64,000 nt of DNA. It comes from Cacajao melanocephalus. Its lineage: Eukaryota > Chordata > Mammalia > Primates > Pitheciidae. How positions within the stretch are numbered: position 1 is the first letter of the stretch; each line of letters begins with the position of its first letter. The stretch is from contig CAUYLG010047084.1 of assembly GCA_963573385.1 (NCBI GenBank), positions 100,466-164,465 on the forward strand, read 5' to 3'. Below are positions 28,489 through 37,824 of this stretch, piece by piece. The notes beneath the pieces are model-generated. The model did not search any database. It was not told the origin of the DNA and worked only from the letters and a program-made list of their open reading frames with translations. Made by a program: the position numbers and the translations under genes.

Positions 28489-29031
28489 AAGGATGGAACA
28501 GCGCCATGCTCTCAGTTTGAATCGCAAATCCTTTATTAATTAACCAGCAACCAAGAGACAGCTAACTCTCAAAATTCTCTTGGCCCTGAGGAAGGGGCTG
28601 GATTCCTTTTTATACCTTGCTTAAGGTAGAGGAGGAGGAGCCTAGCTGAAGCAGAATTTACAGAAGCAGAACAAGCAAGTTACATAAGGAGGCTGGTAAC
28701 TAGGAGGCAGGAGGTTCTCGTGGTTGTTGATTTCCAAGGAGGGTATACACAAGTGGTTCCAATGATTGTCAATTACCAAGGTGGGTATTTGGTACTTATC
28801 ATGTAATCATTCAAGGGGGGCATTCACAATAGCAAGTGGGCTTGCCAAGCAGGATATGGTTACAAAGGTTATATGTTTCTATAGTTCTAAGTACAGCATG
28901 ACCCAGCACAGTAGCAAGACCCAGGTATGCACCTAAGGGAGAACTGGCAGGAGGGGTGAGATGGAGGTTAAGATGGAGTCTGTCTGGCTCTCAGCAAAAT
29001 AGAGTCTGTCTGGCTAACACAGGGTAGGTTA
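28489..29031 (-). mobile_element. LTR-like insert inside the Tigger-like element
   Basis: This 540-bp segment breaks the DNA transposon. Its reverse complement starts near TGTGTTAGCCAGACAGACTC, and its far end carries a minus-strand AATAAAG-like motif (CTTTATTAATTAACC on the plus strand). This suggests an ERV-type LTR. A short internal repeat GAGTCTGTCTGGCT occurs at about 28,976 and 29,001. I cannot name the family. Confidence 0.45.
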
Positions 29032-29217
29032 GCACAGTAATATGATATATAGGTGTGTAGTCTAGGAGCAAATAGGCTATATAATATAGCCTACATGCGT
29101 AGTAGGCTATACCATCTAGGTTTTTCTAAGTATACTCTATGATGTTTGCACAACAATGAAATTGCCTAACAATTCATTTTTCAGAACATATCCTTATTGT
29201 TAAGTGATGCATGATTA
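29032..29217 (+). mobile_element. Tigger-like DNA transposon, right part
   Basis: The element resumes at CACAGTAATATGATATATAGG, which repeats about 20 bp already present on the left side. It continues through TAGTAGGCTATACCATCTAGG, ACTCTATGATGTTTGCACAA and ends at TTAAGTGATGCATGATTA, the counterpart of the left terminus. Confidence 0.75.
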
Positions 29218-29541
29218 TACTGATACATGCTACCACATACAAAATGTTATGTTAAATGAAAGAAAACTGCATATTTAATGATTCCATTTATATGAAATGC
29301 CTAAAAGAGGCAAATCAATAGAGCAGAAAGTCAGGCCAGAGGATAGGAAAGCAGAGGAGAGGGAGACTGGGAATGACTGCCAGTTGGCACAAGATTTCTT
29401 TTGGGAGTGATGAAAATACCCTAAACTTAGAAGATGATGATGGGTGCACAACTCTGTAAATGTACTGAAGGCCATTAAAATATATACTTGAAAAAGGGGA
29501 ACTTGGTGATGTAAATTATGTATCAATAATGCTATTAAAAT
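29218..29541 (+). mobile_element. LINE-1 (L1M) 3' end, sense, downstream part
   Basis: It carries TAATGATTCCATTTATATGAA, TTCTTTTGGGAGTGATGAAA, ATGGGTGCACAACTCTGTAA and ends with TATGTATCAATAATGCTATTAAA, the standard L1M 3' sequence. It continues the fragment that stops at 28,311. Confidence 0.87.
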
Positions 29542-30295
29542 GAGTACTCTGTAGTAATACCGTGCAACATGAGTCTTTAAAAATAGTAAGTTGAATGAGA
29601 AAAGTTCTAAAAGGCAATATATGGTATTATACCATTTCTATATAACTTAATAAGCAAAATGAAATAATACTGTATATTATTTAGGGATGTGTATTTACAT
29701 GACAAAACCAATATGAATACTGAAAGGAAGGATAAACATATAGGTAAGTTGCTGCCTCTAGGGGAGAAGAGGCACATGGGACAGAGGAGGAATCCATAGG
29801 TAGATGCAGTGCTATTGGGGATTCTTATAGTTCTTCAGTTGAGTGGTTATTTAAAAGCTTAAATCTTATTTTGATTATAATTTACATATTTTGTTTTTAA
29901 TCATTTATAGGTATCAAATATTACATTTGAGATAATAAAAGAAAATGCCTCAAAAATAATAATAATATGGGTATACTAGGAAAAAACTCTTATATAATAA
30001 ACTCTAGGCAACTAAGTAGATGAATCAGAGTGAAGAAATGGAGAAGCCAGGCACAGAAAAGTAAGATGATAAGCACCAAATCATTTAAAATAGAAATGAG
30101 TAAACAGTGGTTTGAATTACAGTTTCAGAACAAGATGTAAATGTTAAAAACCCAGACATTATGAAGGGTAATGTAACTAACAAATACAGTTGGAAGAGGG
30201 AGAGAGGAGGGAGAAAGTGAAATGATGTCTATTTTATCAAATTTCATAAGGAAATTGTCAGATATTGTAAAAAATTGAAATATAATTTTAAAAAT
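29542..30295. other. Unassigned AT-rich sequence
   Basis: I recognise nothing in this stretch. Confidence 0.35.
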
Positions 30296-30408
30296 GTGTT
30301 GATTGGTTTTGCAACATGTATACTAAAATTGGAATGATACAGAGAAGAATAGCATAGCTCCTGTACACACAGGATGATACACAACTTTGTGAACTATTCT
30401 ATATTTTT
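30296..30408 (+). pseudogene. U6 spliceosomal snRNA pseudogene
   Basis: U6 is the catalytic small nuclear RNA of the spliceosome, normally about 107 nt and made by RNA polymerase III. This copy covers the whole length. The central block ACTAAAATTGGAATGATACA, the AGAGAAGAATAGCATAGC segment (ACAGAGA box region), GGATGATACACAA and the terminal CTATATTTTT are all recognisable. The 5' stem-loop region (30,296-30,320) is badly changed. The AGC of the catalytic AGC triad is retained, but several neighbouring bases differ, for example CTCCTGTACACACAGG in place of the CCCCTGCGCAAGG region. I see no proximal sequence element or TATA arrangement typical of active U6 genes upstream, which is ordinary AT-rich sequence. 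It is best read as one of the many retroposed, non-functional U6 copies in primate genomes. Confidence 0.93.
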
Positions 30409-30715
30409 CATTTAAAATGAATTAATCCTTTTCCTCTCTAAAATTCATAGAAATAGTAAGTGCAGTAGGATATAACTATCAGTTGTCAATCCTAAATTTT
30501 CATATTCAATATCTGATACATTGCAAATCTGGTAATTTAAGATTTGTTTGCAAATGTGCAAATATTTACAGTATAAACTTTAAAATTATTTAAAAATGAA
30601 TGGTGGTAAAATCTACAAATGATGTGAAATAATTTGTAATGTACATGTATTTTTATTCTGACAGACTTTTGCATTTCAGATTGGATTTTGTTAGAAAAAA
30701 ATAAAACATACATCG
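30409..30715. other. Unassigned AT-rich sequence
   Basis: I recognise nothing in this stretch. Confidence 0.35.
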
Positions 30716-30921
30716 ACTCTTCCCCAGTGTTTGTCACTGAGGGAGCTATTGACATTTGGGTTGGGTATATTTTGGTGTTAGGGCTGCAATGTACATAATA
30801 AGATGTTGGACATCTCTGGAGAATGCCAGGATCCTCATAATTGTGACAACCAAAAACATGTCCACGCATTTCTAGATGCACCCTAGGGAATTGGCACTGC
30901 CTTGGATTGAGAACCACTGCT
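30716..30921 (-). mobile_element. MER5A-like hAT-Charlie DNA transposon
   Basis: It has the same family layout as the copy at 15,279. The reverse complement has a terminal CAGTGGTTCTCAATCCAAGG, then AATTGTGACAACCAAAAACA on the plus strand and a TGACATTTGGGTTGGGTATA segment. It accounts for most of a 126-codon antisense open frame, which is therefore not a gene. Confidence 0.85.
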
Positions 30922-31169
30922 CTAACCTCTTAGAGGTTTTCATATCTTTCCTATTAAATTTATAGCAATGTTAGAGAATTAGAATCTCATAAAATCTCAA
31001 AAGGAAATCATTTACCTGAAATTCATTCAGCTTCATGATGGTGTCCTTTTCTTCTATTAAACTAAAATAAAAAACTTAATACAGAATAAGCCCGCTTATG
31101 GAATGCAACAATTTGCATTAATAAAAAAGTATTTGTTGAAACAAGGAATCTGAAAAAATATACATAGTT

Positions 31170-31314
31170 ACTTTGCATATTTTTATTGTGATAATATATG
31201 TGTAACACACAATTTATCATTTTAACCATTTTAAAGTATACGGCTCCATGGGATTACTTACATTCACATTGTTGTGCAATCATCACCACTTTCCATCTCC
31301 AGAACTTTTTCATC
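31170..31314 (+). mobile_element. Old LINE-1 (L1M) fragment
   Basis: CACACAATTTATCATTTTAACC, ACATTCACATTGTTGTGCAATC and CCATCTCCAGAACTTTTTCATC match a well-known L1M segment. The solo LTR at 31,320 cuts it. Confidence 0.8.
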
Positions 31315-31319
31315 TTCCC

Positions 31320-31674
31320 TCATATGTTTTGGCTGTGTCCCCACCCAAATCTCACCTTGAATTGTAATAACCCCCATGTGTCAAGGGTGTGGCCAGATGG
31401 AGCTAATCGAATCATGGCGGCTGTTCCCCGATACTGTTCTCATGGTGGTGAATAAGTCTCACAAGATCTGATGGTTTTATAAATGAGAGTTCCCTTGCAC
31501 ATGCTCTCTTGCCTGCCCTCATGTAAGCTGTGACTTAGCTCCTCCTTTGCCTTCTGCCATGATTGTTAGGCCTCCCCAGCCATGTGGAACTGTGAGTCAA
31601 TTAAACTTCTTTCCTTTGTAAATTACCCAGTCTCAGCTATGTCTTTATTAGCAGTCTGAAAAAAGACTAATACA
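31320..31674 (+). mobile_element. MST/THE1-type MaLR solo LTR, sense, with perfect TSD
   Basis: This 355-bp LTR runs from a degraded TGATATG start (TCATATGTTTTGGCTGTG) to AAAAGACTAATACA. A perfect 5-bp target duplication TTCCC lies at 31,315-31,319 and 31,675-31,679. The order (GTCCCCACCCAAATCTCACC, AGATCTGATGGTTTTATAAA, CCTCCCCAGCCATGTGGAAC, AAATTACCCAGTCTC) is diagnostic. There is no internal region. Confidence 0.95.
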
Positions 31675-31679
31675 TTCCC

Positions 31680-31936
31680 CAGTGGAATATTTAACATAAA
31701 TTACAGGTAGTTATTTGTCATTTGCCAATCTCTTAAATTGGGACCACGATCTTTTCCTTGGGAGTGGTCACCTGATTGGAATTCCCCCTCAGCATCTTTT
31801 TTATATAAATTGCTACTCTGTGATTTTCAATTTCAATTTTTAAAAAATGAAACAAGAAACACACCTGGAAAGGAATCTGAGTATAGAGTCCTCCTAGAGT
31901 CCCCTGGCCCCCTATGTGTCATGCTCACATCTATTT
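31680..31936. other. Unassigned sequence
   Basis: I recognise nothing in this stretch. Confidence 0.3.
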
Positions 31937-31946
31937 TGAAAGCAAA

Positions 31947-32081
31947 CTAAAAAAAAAAAAAATTGAGAAGCGGGTCTCATTGTGTTGCCCAGGCTGGTCT
32001 CGAACTTCTGGGCCCAAGCAATCTTCTTGCCTTGGCCTCCCAAAATGCTGGGATTACAGGCATGAGCCACTACACCCAGCC
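31947..32081 (-). mobile_element. Alu left-monomer (FLAM-like), antisense, with TSD
   Basis: Only the left monomer is present (GGGTCTCATTGTGTTGCCC to GAGCCACTACACCCAGCC). A perfect 10-bp TSD TGAAAGCAAA lies at 31,937-31,946 and 32,082-32,091. At its 3' end the plus strand shows an A-run where an antisense element should show a T-run. Confidence 0.88.
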
Positions 32082-32231
32082 TGAAAGCAAATTTTTAATC
32101 ACCCTATATTTATCCAGTTTTTCTAACACACTCAACCTAGTTTTTATGGAAACAAAAATTTGTTCTTTTCACATTTATATTTTATCAGTTTTCTTAACAT
32201 TTATTTAAATTATATGACTAAAAAAAGTTTG

Positions 32232-32552
32232 AGGCCAGGTGTGGTGGCTCACACCTGTAATCCCAGCACTTTGGGAGGCCGAGGCAGGTGGATCACGAGG
32301 TCAGGAGTTCAAGACCAGCCTGGCCAAGATGGTGAACCCTCTTCTCTACTAAAAGTATAAAAATTAGCCTGGCATGGTGGCATGTACCTGTAATCTCAGC
32401 TATTCAGGAGGCTGAGGCAGGGAATTGCTTGAACCCGGGAGGCAGAGGTTTCAGTGAGCCAAGATTGTGCCACTGTACTCCAGTCTGGGCGACAGAGCGA
32501 GACTCTGTCTCAAAAAAAAAAAAAAAGAAAAAGAAAAGAAAAGAAAAAAAAA
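32232..32552 (+). mobile_element. Alu (younger S/Y-like), sense
   Basis: This is full length, from GGCCAGGTGTGGTGGCTCAC through ATCACGAGGTCAGGAG (the variant seen in younger S and Y Alus) to GCGACAGAGCGAGACTCTG and an A-rich tail with AAAAG interruptions. The TSD is about AAAAAAAGTTTG, just before it and at the end of the tail. Confidence 0.95.
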
Positions 32553-32737
32553 GTTTGGGTTCAAACACCCAAATTGACTCATGGAAAGCTTCCAGCAGAA
32601 CTGGTGGAGACAGAAGTGTAGGGCATCTAGAGAGCTATCTGCTTGCTGTGAGCATTTAAAGTGAGGGGTGACATGGCACGATCTGGCAAGTCAGATGTTA
32701 CACTAACATGATGGATTCAAAATAGCATGCATATCTG

Positions 32738-33181
32738 TGATGGTTAATTTTATGTGTCAGTTTGTGTAGGCCATGGGGTGCCCAGACATTTGGTTAAACA
32801 TTAATCTTCTGTGTCTGTGACAGTGTTTCTTGATGAGGTTAATATTTGAATAGGTAGACTGAGTAAAGCAGACTGCCTTCTTTAATACGAGTGGGCCTCA
32901 TCCTATCCTTTGAAGACAACATGAATAAAACAAAAAGACTCATTAAGGGGGAACTCCACCTGCCTGACTGCTTCGAGCTGGGACACCAGTTTCTTTTTGG
33001 CTTTCGGACTTGAAACTGAAACATTGACTGTTTTTTAGTCTCCAGCCTGCTAAATTTCAGATTGGAAATATATGTCAACTTCCCTGGGTCTCCAGCTTGC
33101 CCACTGCAGATCCTGGGATTTCTCATTCTCCATTATTGCATGAGCCAATACCTTATAATAAATCTCTTTTAGGATCTCTCT
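32738..33181 (+). mobile_element. LTR-like interspersed repeat, left part, host of the CCNB2 retrocopy
   Basis: It starts TGATGGTTAATTTTATGTGTC and follows a common mammalian repeat: CATGGGGTGCCCAGACATTT, GACTGAGTAAAGCAGACTGC, GTGGGCCTCATCCTATCC, TGCCTGACTGCTTCGAGCTG, GGGTCTCCAGCTTGCCCAC, and CCTTATAATAAATCTC. TG...CA ends and a terminal GAACCCTAATACA (at 34,575) suggest a MaLR/ERVL-like LTR. I am not certain of the family name. Confidence 0.7.
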
Positions 33182-33201
33182 AATAGGATAAATGGGTATA
33201 T
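33182..33201 (+). repeat. 20-bp inverted repeat, left arm
   Basis: AATAGGATAAATGGGTATAT is the exact reverse complement of 34,526-34,545. It sits between the host repeat and the A-tail of the CCNB2 retrocopy, where a direct target duplication would be expected. Confidence 0.97.
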
Positions 33202-33206
33202 TCTAT

Positions 33207-34511
33207 TTTTTTTTACCTTAAGAAAAACCAGTAGCTTTCTTTTTCCTCAATACGCATTTAGAAAATTGGTCTCAGAAGAGGTTTCATGAAAAGACCAGAG
33301 AACTATGTATAAAATAAAGAGTTCTAAACCAGTTAAAAAAAAAAAAAGGCACAAATGAAGCACACATCCCCAGGGGCCACTGCAGCCTACGACCCTCCCA
33401 TCAGAGGGGAGGCAAGGTCTTTGATGGCTTTTGCATTCAGTTGAGGGATCAAGCTGATCTTCAGGAATTTGCTGCTTGCATACTTATTCTTGATGGCGAT
33501 GAATTTCGTTAAGTTTTCATTTACTTTCAGCACATTTTTGACCATGTGCTGTATGACTTCCAGTACTTCATTCTCTGTGTATCTTGTATAACACTGCCGC
33601 TTTAACTTCCATTTTCTTTGGCCCAGAACCTTCTGAGACAAGCAGGAAGCAGCTGCTGCTGCCTTAGAAGGATGATAATGCATCATATAGTAGTCAATGA
33701 GAGTCAGCTCCATCAAATATTTGGCTAAAGTGTGCTGTTCAACATCAACCTTTCCGGCTTTCAATGCTCGCCTTAAGAAGTGTAGTGGCAAGGGTCGACC
33801 CAACTCAAATTCAGTTTTTTCAAAATTAGTTTCCATTCCTTGGATTTGGGAACTAGTATAAGCGTTGTCTGTGATGTAAACAAAGCCTTCAATATTTGGA
33901 GAAAACATCTCCTCATACTTGGAAGCCAAGAGCAGAGCAGTAATCCCAATTAGTTGAAGCTTCCTCCAGGAAACTGGCTGAACCAGTAAAAATCATACAT
34001 ACGGAGTCTCCTGAAGAAGCCTAAAAACTTGGAGTGGATTTGCACCAGCCAGTCTACTAGGATGGTGCACACATACATCCATTTATATCTCATCCATCTA
34101 AGAAATGTGGGTTTATGAACTGCAAAACCTCCAGCTGCCTGAGGTACTGATAGATATCCTTAACATAGTCACTGCAGAGCTGAGGGTTATTCCAGTCTTC
34201 GTTATCAATATCCTTAATTTCGCAGAGCAAGGCAACAGAGAAAGCTTGGCAGATGTTCCCTTCTTCATGGAGACATCCTCAGGTGTAGGAAAAGGACCCT
34301 CTGAAACCAACATTTCCATCTTTACTGTTTCATAGAAGCAATAGGTTTCAGTTGTTTGTTGACATTAGTTGTTTTCGTGGGTTGCACTGGTACTGTGGTG
34401 TTCTGAGCTTTCTTAGCTACTTGTGCTTCTCTGACTGTAACTCTGTTTTTAATTTCTTCTGAAACAGTATGTCTAATGGTCCCATGACTCTTAGCTTTAG
34501 AATGAACTACT
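33207..34511 (-). pseudogene. CCNB2P: Cyclin B2 processed pseudogene (5'-truncated)
   Basis: This is a dead retrocopy of cyclin B2, the mitotic CDK1 partner. On the minus strand it begins at about residue 20 of the usual 398 and runs to the native stop at 33,387. A 3' UTR follows (CCCCTGGGGATGTGTGCTTC, GTTTAGAACTCTTTATTTT) and then a short A-tail at 33,206-33,214. No introns are present. B2 rather than B1 is shown by [15 protein letters not shown] and [11 protein letters not shown]. The C-terminal cyclin fold is open for 180 codons (33,387-33,929 and slightly beyond), including [15 protein letters not shown] and [16 protein letters not shown]. Upstream it is broken by at least two frameshifts (near 34,333 and 34,240), a small deletion and an in-frame stop near 33,985-33,995, within the cyclin box. 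It lies inside an LTR-like repeat and is flanked by an inverted repeat. I infer no function. The official pseudogene number cannot be told from sequence. Confidence 0.95.
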
Positions 34512-34575
34512 ATCTCTCTCTATGTATATACCCATTTATCCTATTGGTTCAGTCTCTTTGGAGAACCCTAATACA
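34512..34575 (+). mobile_element. LTR-like interspersed repeat, right part
   Basis: ATCTCTCTCTATGTATATAC, CCTATTGGTTCAGTCTCTTTG and GAGAACCCTAATACA complete the repeat that begins at 32,738. This shows that the CCNB2 copy inserted into it. ATCTCTCT is shared with the left flank (33,174-33,181 and 34,512-34,519). A 7-bp near-match (ATATCTG before, ATACCTG after) may be the target duplication of the repeat itself. Confidence 0.75.
34526..34545 (-). repeat. 20-bp inverted repeat, right arm
   Basis: ATATACCCATTTATCCTATT is the normal host-repeat sequence on the far side of the retrocopy. Its inverted copy is at 33,182-33,201. Confidence 0.97.
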
Positions 34576-34613
34576 ATACCTGAAAACTAAATGCAATGTC
34601 GATCTTGGGACAG

Positions 34614-34641
34614 AAAATTTCACTTTTTAAAGTGAAATTTT
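34614..34641. repeat. 28-bp palindrome
   Basis: Two perfect 13-bp arms (34,614-34,626 and 34,629-34,641) are separated by TT. Confidence 0.97.
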
Positions 34642-34840
34642 AAAAGAGTCTGGAATTTAGTTAATAGTAATGTACCAGTGCTGGTTTCTTAGTTGTAACA
34701 AATGTACCATAGTAATGTAAGATGTTAGCAATAGAGGAGGTTGGTTGAGAGGTATAGAAGAAACTCTGTATTATCTTTGCAGTCTTTTCATAAACCTAAA
34801 ATTATTCAAAAATAAACATTTAGGTTTAAAAAATAGCATG
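34642..34840 (+). mobile_element. LINE-1 (L1M) 3'-terminal fragment, sense
   Basis: CTGGAATTTAGTTAATAGTA, ATGTACCAGTGCTGGTTTCT, ACAAATGTACCATAGTAATG and CATAAACCTAAAATTATTC followed by AAAAATAAA match the end of older L1 3' UTRs. Confidence 0.75.
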
Positions 34841-34987
34841 TACCATATGATCTATCTCTCTGAAACCATTCCTAATTATCTATTTGTATTTATGGATTCT
34901 GTTCAACAAATATTAGTAATCTTTACTTTGGGAAGTTATTTGCTTCTTTCTTTGTGCTTTTCTGTATTGTTAGAATTTTTTAAAAAA

Positions 34988-35268
34988 TAGGCTGGTTACG
35001 GTAACTCACGCCTATAATCTCAACATGTTGGGAGGTCAGGGGTTTGAGACCAGCCTAACCAACATGGAGAAACCCCGTCTCTACTAAAAGTACAAAAATT
35101 AGCCAAGTGTGGTGGCGCATGCCTGTTATCTCAGCTACTCAGGAGGCTGAGGCAGAAGAATCCCTTGAACTCAGGAGATGGAGGTTGTGGTGAGCCAAGA
35201 TCATGCCACTGCACTCCAGCCTGGACAACAAGAGTGAAACTCCGTCTCAAAATAAATAAATAAATAAG
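34988..35268 (+). mobile_element. Alu, sense, with left-monomer deletion
   Basis: It runs from GGCTGGTTACGGTAACTCAC to GAGTGAAACTCCGTCTC plus an AAAT tail. About 20 bp of the left monomer (between GGGAGG and TCAGGGG) is missing. Confidence 0.93.
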
Positions 35269-35530
35269 CATGCATATTTTACTAAAACAGTGAAGGCATT
35301 TTAAAAAACATCTGAGGCTGTTTTAACAAGATGACTACTAAAAATTTTCCAGGAAAGACTATGATCTTTGATTTCATGTAGTTTTTTTAATAGTATGGTC
35401 TCACCTATAACATTCTTCTTAGGAACCTAAAAATTATTTTATGATGAGGTTCCTATATTGATACTCTGCAGCAGGACTTGAAAAATGACCAGGTTGTGTT
35501 AACATAAGAATATGTTGTTCCTGTTTTTTT

Positions 35531-35901
35531 TTCTTCTAGTTCATTTAGGCTGCTATAACAGAATACCTTAAACTGAGTGGCTTATAAATAACAGAAATTT
35601 ATTTCTTACAGTTCTGGAGGCTGGGAAAGCCAAGATCAAGGCATCAGCAGATTTGGTGTCTGGCGAGGGCCTGTTCCCTGGTTTATAGATGGCTGTATTC
35701 TCACCCTTACATGGTGGAAGGGGCGAATGAATTCTCTGGAGTCTCTTATTTATAAGGACACTAATCCCATTCATGAGGGCTCTTACCCTCATGACCTAAT
35801 CACCTCTCAGAGGCCATGTCTCCTAATACCATCACATTGTGGGGTAGGATTTCAACATAAGAATGAGGTTGGGTAGGGAAGCAAACATTCTTTAAATAGC
35901 A
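35531..35901 (-). mobile_element. MLT1-like MaLR LTR, antisense
   Basis: The plus strand reads TAGTTCATTTAGGCTGCTAT, ACAGTTCTGGAGGCTGGGAA, TTGGTGTCTGGCGAGGGCC, CCATTCATGAGGGCTCTTAC, and ATACCATCACATTGTGGGG. This is the layout of a reverse-complemented MLT1-type LTR. There is no internal region and no clean target duplication. Confidence 0.82.
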
Positions 35902-36187
35902 CGGACCCATACATAGCTTAATGGTTTATGTCGGTATGTTACTTTGGCTATGTGCTAGCCATAAGCATCATAAGGAAATGAAAGGCTTTTGGTTGCAATT
36001 CTTCTGTGGTTCTGCCCAGTAAAGCAATAAGAGAATAAAGAAAGTCAGGGATTTTTATCTCCAAATCAAAGCAGAGCTTACCTTTTAGCAATTGGAGGAA
36101 TTAAAAGAACAAGTTCCTAAATGCTCTATGTTCTAGTACAAATACAATTTTTTAATACTCACTCTGTTTATCCTCATATCCTCTCTT

Positions 36188-36235
36188 TTTGTTGTTGTTG
36201 TTGTCTTCGTCTTGTTGCTGTCTCCTGATGTCCAA
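36188..36235 (+). repeat. (TTG)n-rich microsatellite
   Basis: TTGTTGTTGTTGTTG is followed by CTTCGTCTTGTTGCTG. It creates a poly-Gln-like or poly-Thr-like frame only by chance. Confidence 0.85.
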
Positions 36236-36252
36236 CCTCTCTCTTTTGATCC

Positions 36253-36543
36253 TTTTTTTTGAGGCAGAGTCTCACTCTGTCGTCCAGGCTGGAGTGCATC
36301 AGTGACAGGACAGCTCACTGTGACCTCAACTTCCTGGGCTCAAGCCATCCTCCACCTCAGCTGCCCAAGCAGCTGGGACCACAGGCACACACCACCCCAC
36401 CCATCTAATTTTTGTATTTTTTGTAGAGACGTTGTTTTGCCATGTTGCCTACGCTGCTCCAGAACTCCTCTGGGCTCAAGTGATTCTCCTGTCTTTGCCT
36501 CCCAAAGTGCTGGGGTTACAGGCATGAGCCACCGTGCCCAGCA
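36253..36543 (-). mobile_element. Alu (J-type), antisense
   Basis: It runs from TTTTTTTTGAGGCAGAGTCTC to GAGCCACCGTGCCCAGC. A short TSD ATCCTTT is visible before and after it. Confidence 0.93.
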
Positions 36544-36954
36544 TCCTTTAACTTAAAATATTAGGTCCTATTGTAAATTCTCAAGGGAGCCTTTTTTTCC
36601 TTTTTCCACTCTAATACTATGAATTCTTTGCAGATGGAGAGACTGTTCTCTTCATTTCTGTTTCCCTTCACCTAGCACAGTCCTCACGCATCAAATCATG
36701 GAGGACTGTAGCCATAGTTGCAAATGGAGCCCTGGGGTTTTTCCATTTCCTCCTACTCATTCAAGTTCTATGTCTCCCTTTTTCTCATTGTTTTGCTTTC
36801 TCAGCCCCTTTTTGTTCTTATAATGTAGTTATAGGCTTATTACCTGTATTCTGTGCCTTCTGAATGTGCAAGCTCTAAGGTCATTCTGCTGTTTATATGA
36901 GGCCAGGTCTTCCCTTTAACTTGTGCTTCTATAAAGTAATAATTTAATCTATAC

Positions 36955-37145
36955 TAGTGGTTCTTAAACTCTAGCAGGCATTAGAATCACCTGGAGGACT
37001 TGTTAAAACAGACAGCTGGGTCCATTCCCAGAGTTTCTTATTTAGTAGGTCTGGAATGGCACAGGAGAATTTGCATTTTTAACAAGTTTCCAGGAGATGC
37101 TGATGCAGATACTGATGCTGCTAGTCCAGAGAGTACACTTTTTAT
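36955..37145 (+). mobile_element. hAT-Charlie non-autonomous element (MER20/MER58-like)
   Basis: It starts TAGTGGTTCTTAAACTCTAG and contains ATTAGAATCACCTGGAGGAC, TTTAGTAGGTCTGGAATGGC, AATTTGCATTTTTAACAAG and GATGCTGATGC. These are typical hAT-Charlie terminal and internal blocks. The right terminal repeat is eroded. Confidence 0.75.
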
Positions 37146-37824
37146 ATCATGGATCTACAGTCTACAGAGGCATTGGCTGGTTGTCTAGTTCCCTTTGCAA
37201 GGAGGGAAAAGGAAATGCAGGTGGTCAGTGTCTAGAACTTAGTCATAAAGTGAACATAATAATAAGAATATGCGTGTTTTGTTCGAACCCAAGATATAAA
37301 GGCTTTTCTTTCTCTTATAATGATTATTCTTCAAATCATTTCTGTAGACCATAAGTAAAGTTAAAAGTGCTAAAGGAGGAAAGACTATTGATATTTCTAT
37401 CAGAGCACATAAAAAGGTTAATTATGGTGTGTACCTCTTAAAGATCTCTTTGCCATCTGAGCCATCTCCAGAAATACTTGCCATAGAACTGAAATAGAAA
37501 TGATTATATGAGTAAATTATCACCCACACTCCTTGCATGCATCATTTCATACCACAAGCCTTTTCTCTTTTCAAGGAATAATGGTTTTACATTTTACTTT
37601 GTGATGGCACTCTAATTGCTAAATATAATAGGGGCATTATGTTACAAAGTTAAAAGACTCAAGTGAAAAGATAAGTCGAATATAGTTATTTCACACAACC
37701 AATGATTCTTCAAAGTTTGCTTCTCTTTTTTTCCAGCTGTCTCCCGATTGTGAACTCTCACAGACTCAAGAAAATTGAATGCTAAGGCAGAGAAAAGCTA
37801 ACAGGGATCCTAGAATATTTCTAG
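37146..37824. other. Unassigned sequence
   Basis: I recognise nothing in this stretch. Confidence 0.35.

Noticed and set aside
30537..30917. 126-codon minus-strand frame
   Set aside because: Most of it is the MER5A-like transposon. There is no resemblance to a protein family.
33387..33929. Functional cyclin gene
   Set aside because: It lacks introns, is truncated at the 5' end, has frameshifts and a stop in the cyclin box, and ends in an A-tail, so it is a processed pseudogene.
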